The notes under the pieces were generated by a model that made no database searches, was not told the DNA's origin, and saw only the letters and a list, made by a program, of their open reading frames with translations. Below, in pieces: positions 63,084 through 64,000 of a DNA stretch of 64,000 nt; the first letter of the stretch is position 1, and each line of letters starts with the position of its first letter. The stretch comes from CAWBRT01 sp963819175 (GTDB lineage Bacteria; Acidobacteriota; Terriglobia; Terriglobales; Acidobacteriaceae): NCBI GenBank assembly GCA_963819175.1, contig CAWFVJ010000015.1, positions 1 to 64,000 of the forward strand, read 5' to 3'. The position numbers and the translations under genes are program-made.

Positions 63084-64000
63084 ATGAATTTTAACGAGCA
63101 AGTCGAGCTGATCAATGGCGGGGGATTCGGGCAGCGGCAGACGCGTAAAGAGGTGACGCGGCTGGCCGGGATGAAATCTGTCCACGACGCCTTCGGGTGG
63201 TTCGAGTCGCATGAGCGCGAAATGGCTGACCGACAGCTCGAGGTGACGGCCATTCCCGCCCCGCCGTTCCGCGAACGTCCACGTTCCGAATGGATGCTGG
63301 GTAAGTTCGTCGAATGCGGTTTGCAGCAGGCGCATATGGATGCCGTCTGCAACGTCGTTGGCTTGCTGCCGGGCACGGCGCAGGGGCCGTTCGTGGCGAT
63401 TTCAGCCCATGTCGATACCGTGTTCTCCGAGACCAAGCTGGAGGTGCGGCGCGACGGCGAACGGCTGGTCGGGCCCGGGATCGCCGACAATGGCGCGGGT
63501 CTGGTGGCGCTGCTGGCGATCGCCGCAGCCATGCAGGCGACGGGAATCAAAACCCGTCTGCCGCTGCTGTTTCTGGCTAATGTGGGCGAAGAGGGCGAAG
63601 GCAATCTGCGGGGTATGCGGCACTTCTTTGAAGATGAGCAATGGCGCACGAAGATCGAGTGCATGCTGGCGCTCGATGGCGCCGGTACGGACACGATCGT
63701 GACCGAAGCGCTTGGCAGCCGTCGCTTCGAGGTTTCTATCAGCGGGCCGGGAGGGCACTCCTGGAGCGACTTCGGAACGGCGAATCCCATCGTTTTGCTG
63801 GCGCGGGTGATCGAACGGCTCAGCCGGATTGCCCTGCCCGACGACCCCCGGACGACGCTGAACGTGGGCATCATCGAGGGCGGAACCTCGGTGAACGCGA
63901 TTCCGGAATCGGCGCTGATGCGGGTCGATCTGCGTTCCACCGATCCGGCCAGGATCGCCTCCGTCGAGGGGCAACTTCAGACCATCGTGAACGAGATTGT
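63084..64000 (+). CDS. M20-family metallopeptidase, 3' end outside window
   Basis: Amino-terminal 305 residues of a zinc-dependent M20/M28-type peptidase or amidohydrolase related to PepT-like enzymes. ATG 63084 opens MNFNEQVELINGGGFG. Metal-binding and catalytic residues are visible: ISAHVDTVF (His, Asp), PGIADNGAGLVALLAIAAAM (bridging Asp), NVGEEGEGNLRGMRHFFED (catalytic Glu and metal-binding Glu) and LALDGAGTD (Asp). The dimerisation domain begins GSRRFEVSISGPGGHSWSDF. The last metal-binding His lies beyond base 64000. Cytoplasmic; the substrate is unknown. Confidence 0.85.
   Translation, partial: MNFNEQVELINGGGFGQRQTRKEVTRLAGMKSVHDAFGWFESHEREMADRQLEVTAIPAPPFRERPRSEWMLGKFVECGLQQAHMDAVCNVVGLLPGTAQGPFVAISAHVDTVFSETKLEVRRDGERLVGPGIADNGAGLVALLAIAAAMQATGIKTRLPLLFLANVGEEGEGNLRGMRHFFEDEQWRTKIECMLALDGAGTDTIVTEALGSRRFEVSISGPGGHSWSDFGTANPIVLLARVIERLSRIALPDDPRTTLNVGIIEGGTSVNAIPESALMRVDLRSTDPARIASVEGQLQTIVNEI

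Noticed and set aside
1..64000. CRISPR array
   Set aside because: No regularly spaced identical repeats were seen; all repeats found are dispersed or palindromic.

Overview
The window looks like a chromosomal segment of an acidobacterium, probably class Terriglobia (Koribacter-like). The main evidence is three secreted 'VWFA-related Acidobacterial domain' proteins, an MglA-type GTPase, a PilZ protein, a PEP-CTERM protein and dispersed repeats of the GTCATCCTGAGCGAAGCGAA type. GC content is moderately high. No rRNA gene or CRISPR array was seen.

Region 1 (1-13,620) is an integrated mobile element whose left end lies outside the window. Its right end abuts a tRNA-Ser(GGA) gene next to a tyrosine integrase. 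It carries a primase-polymerase/helicase beside a cluster of GTGTGAG iteron-like repeats (a candidate replication origin), three DNA methyltransferases with no restriction enzyme in view, a large radical-SAM protein, several very small proteins and an IS1182-family insertion.

Region 2 (13,621-25,400) is ordinary chromosome: tRNA-Ser, bacterioferritin, a LuxR-type regulator with a degenerate receiver, PilZ, the TldD/PmbA pair, a PEP-CTERM protein, a CAP-domain protein, PilT, IlvE and a single-domain Clp-type AAA+ protein.

Region 3 (25,400-41,700) holds an M48 protease, a substrate-binding protein paired with a sensor kinase split by an IS21 element, MglA, three VWFA proteins, an RluD-type pseudouridine synthase, Lgt and a lipoprotein/glutathionylspermidine-synthase pair.

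Region 4 (41,800-47,700) is a branched-chain acyl-CoA catabolic cluster on the minus strand: an isobutyryl-CoA-mutase-like large subunit, a B12-binding small subunit, a methylcrotonyl-CoA-carboxylase-like beta subunit and an HMG-CoA lyase. A GIY-YIG nuclease enclosed by inverted copies of a dispersed repeat sits inside it.

Region 5 (47,800-64,000) holds an ECF sigma/anti-sigma pair, a TolC-type outer-membrane protein, TruA, a VOC protein, a receiver-like protein, a Crp/Fnr regulator, a second sensor kinase split by an IS66 fragment, a hybrid kinase and a truncated M20 peptidase.

Caution: about ten conserved genes are broken only by single-base frameshifts with no premature stop substitutions. 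This pattern points to sequencing indels in an unpolished assembly more than to real decay, so I annotate these as whole genes with a flagged shift.
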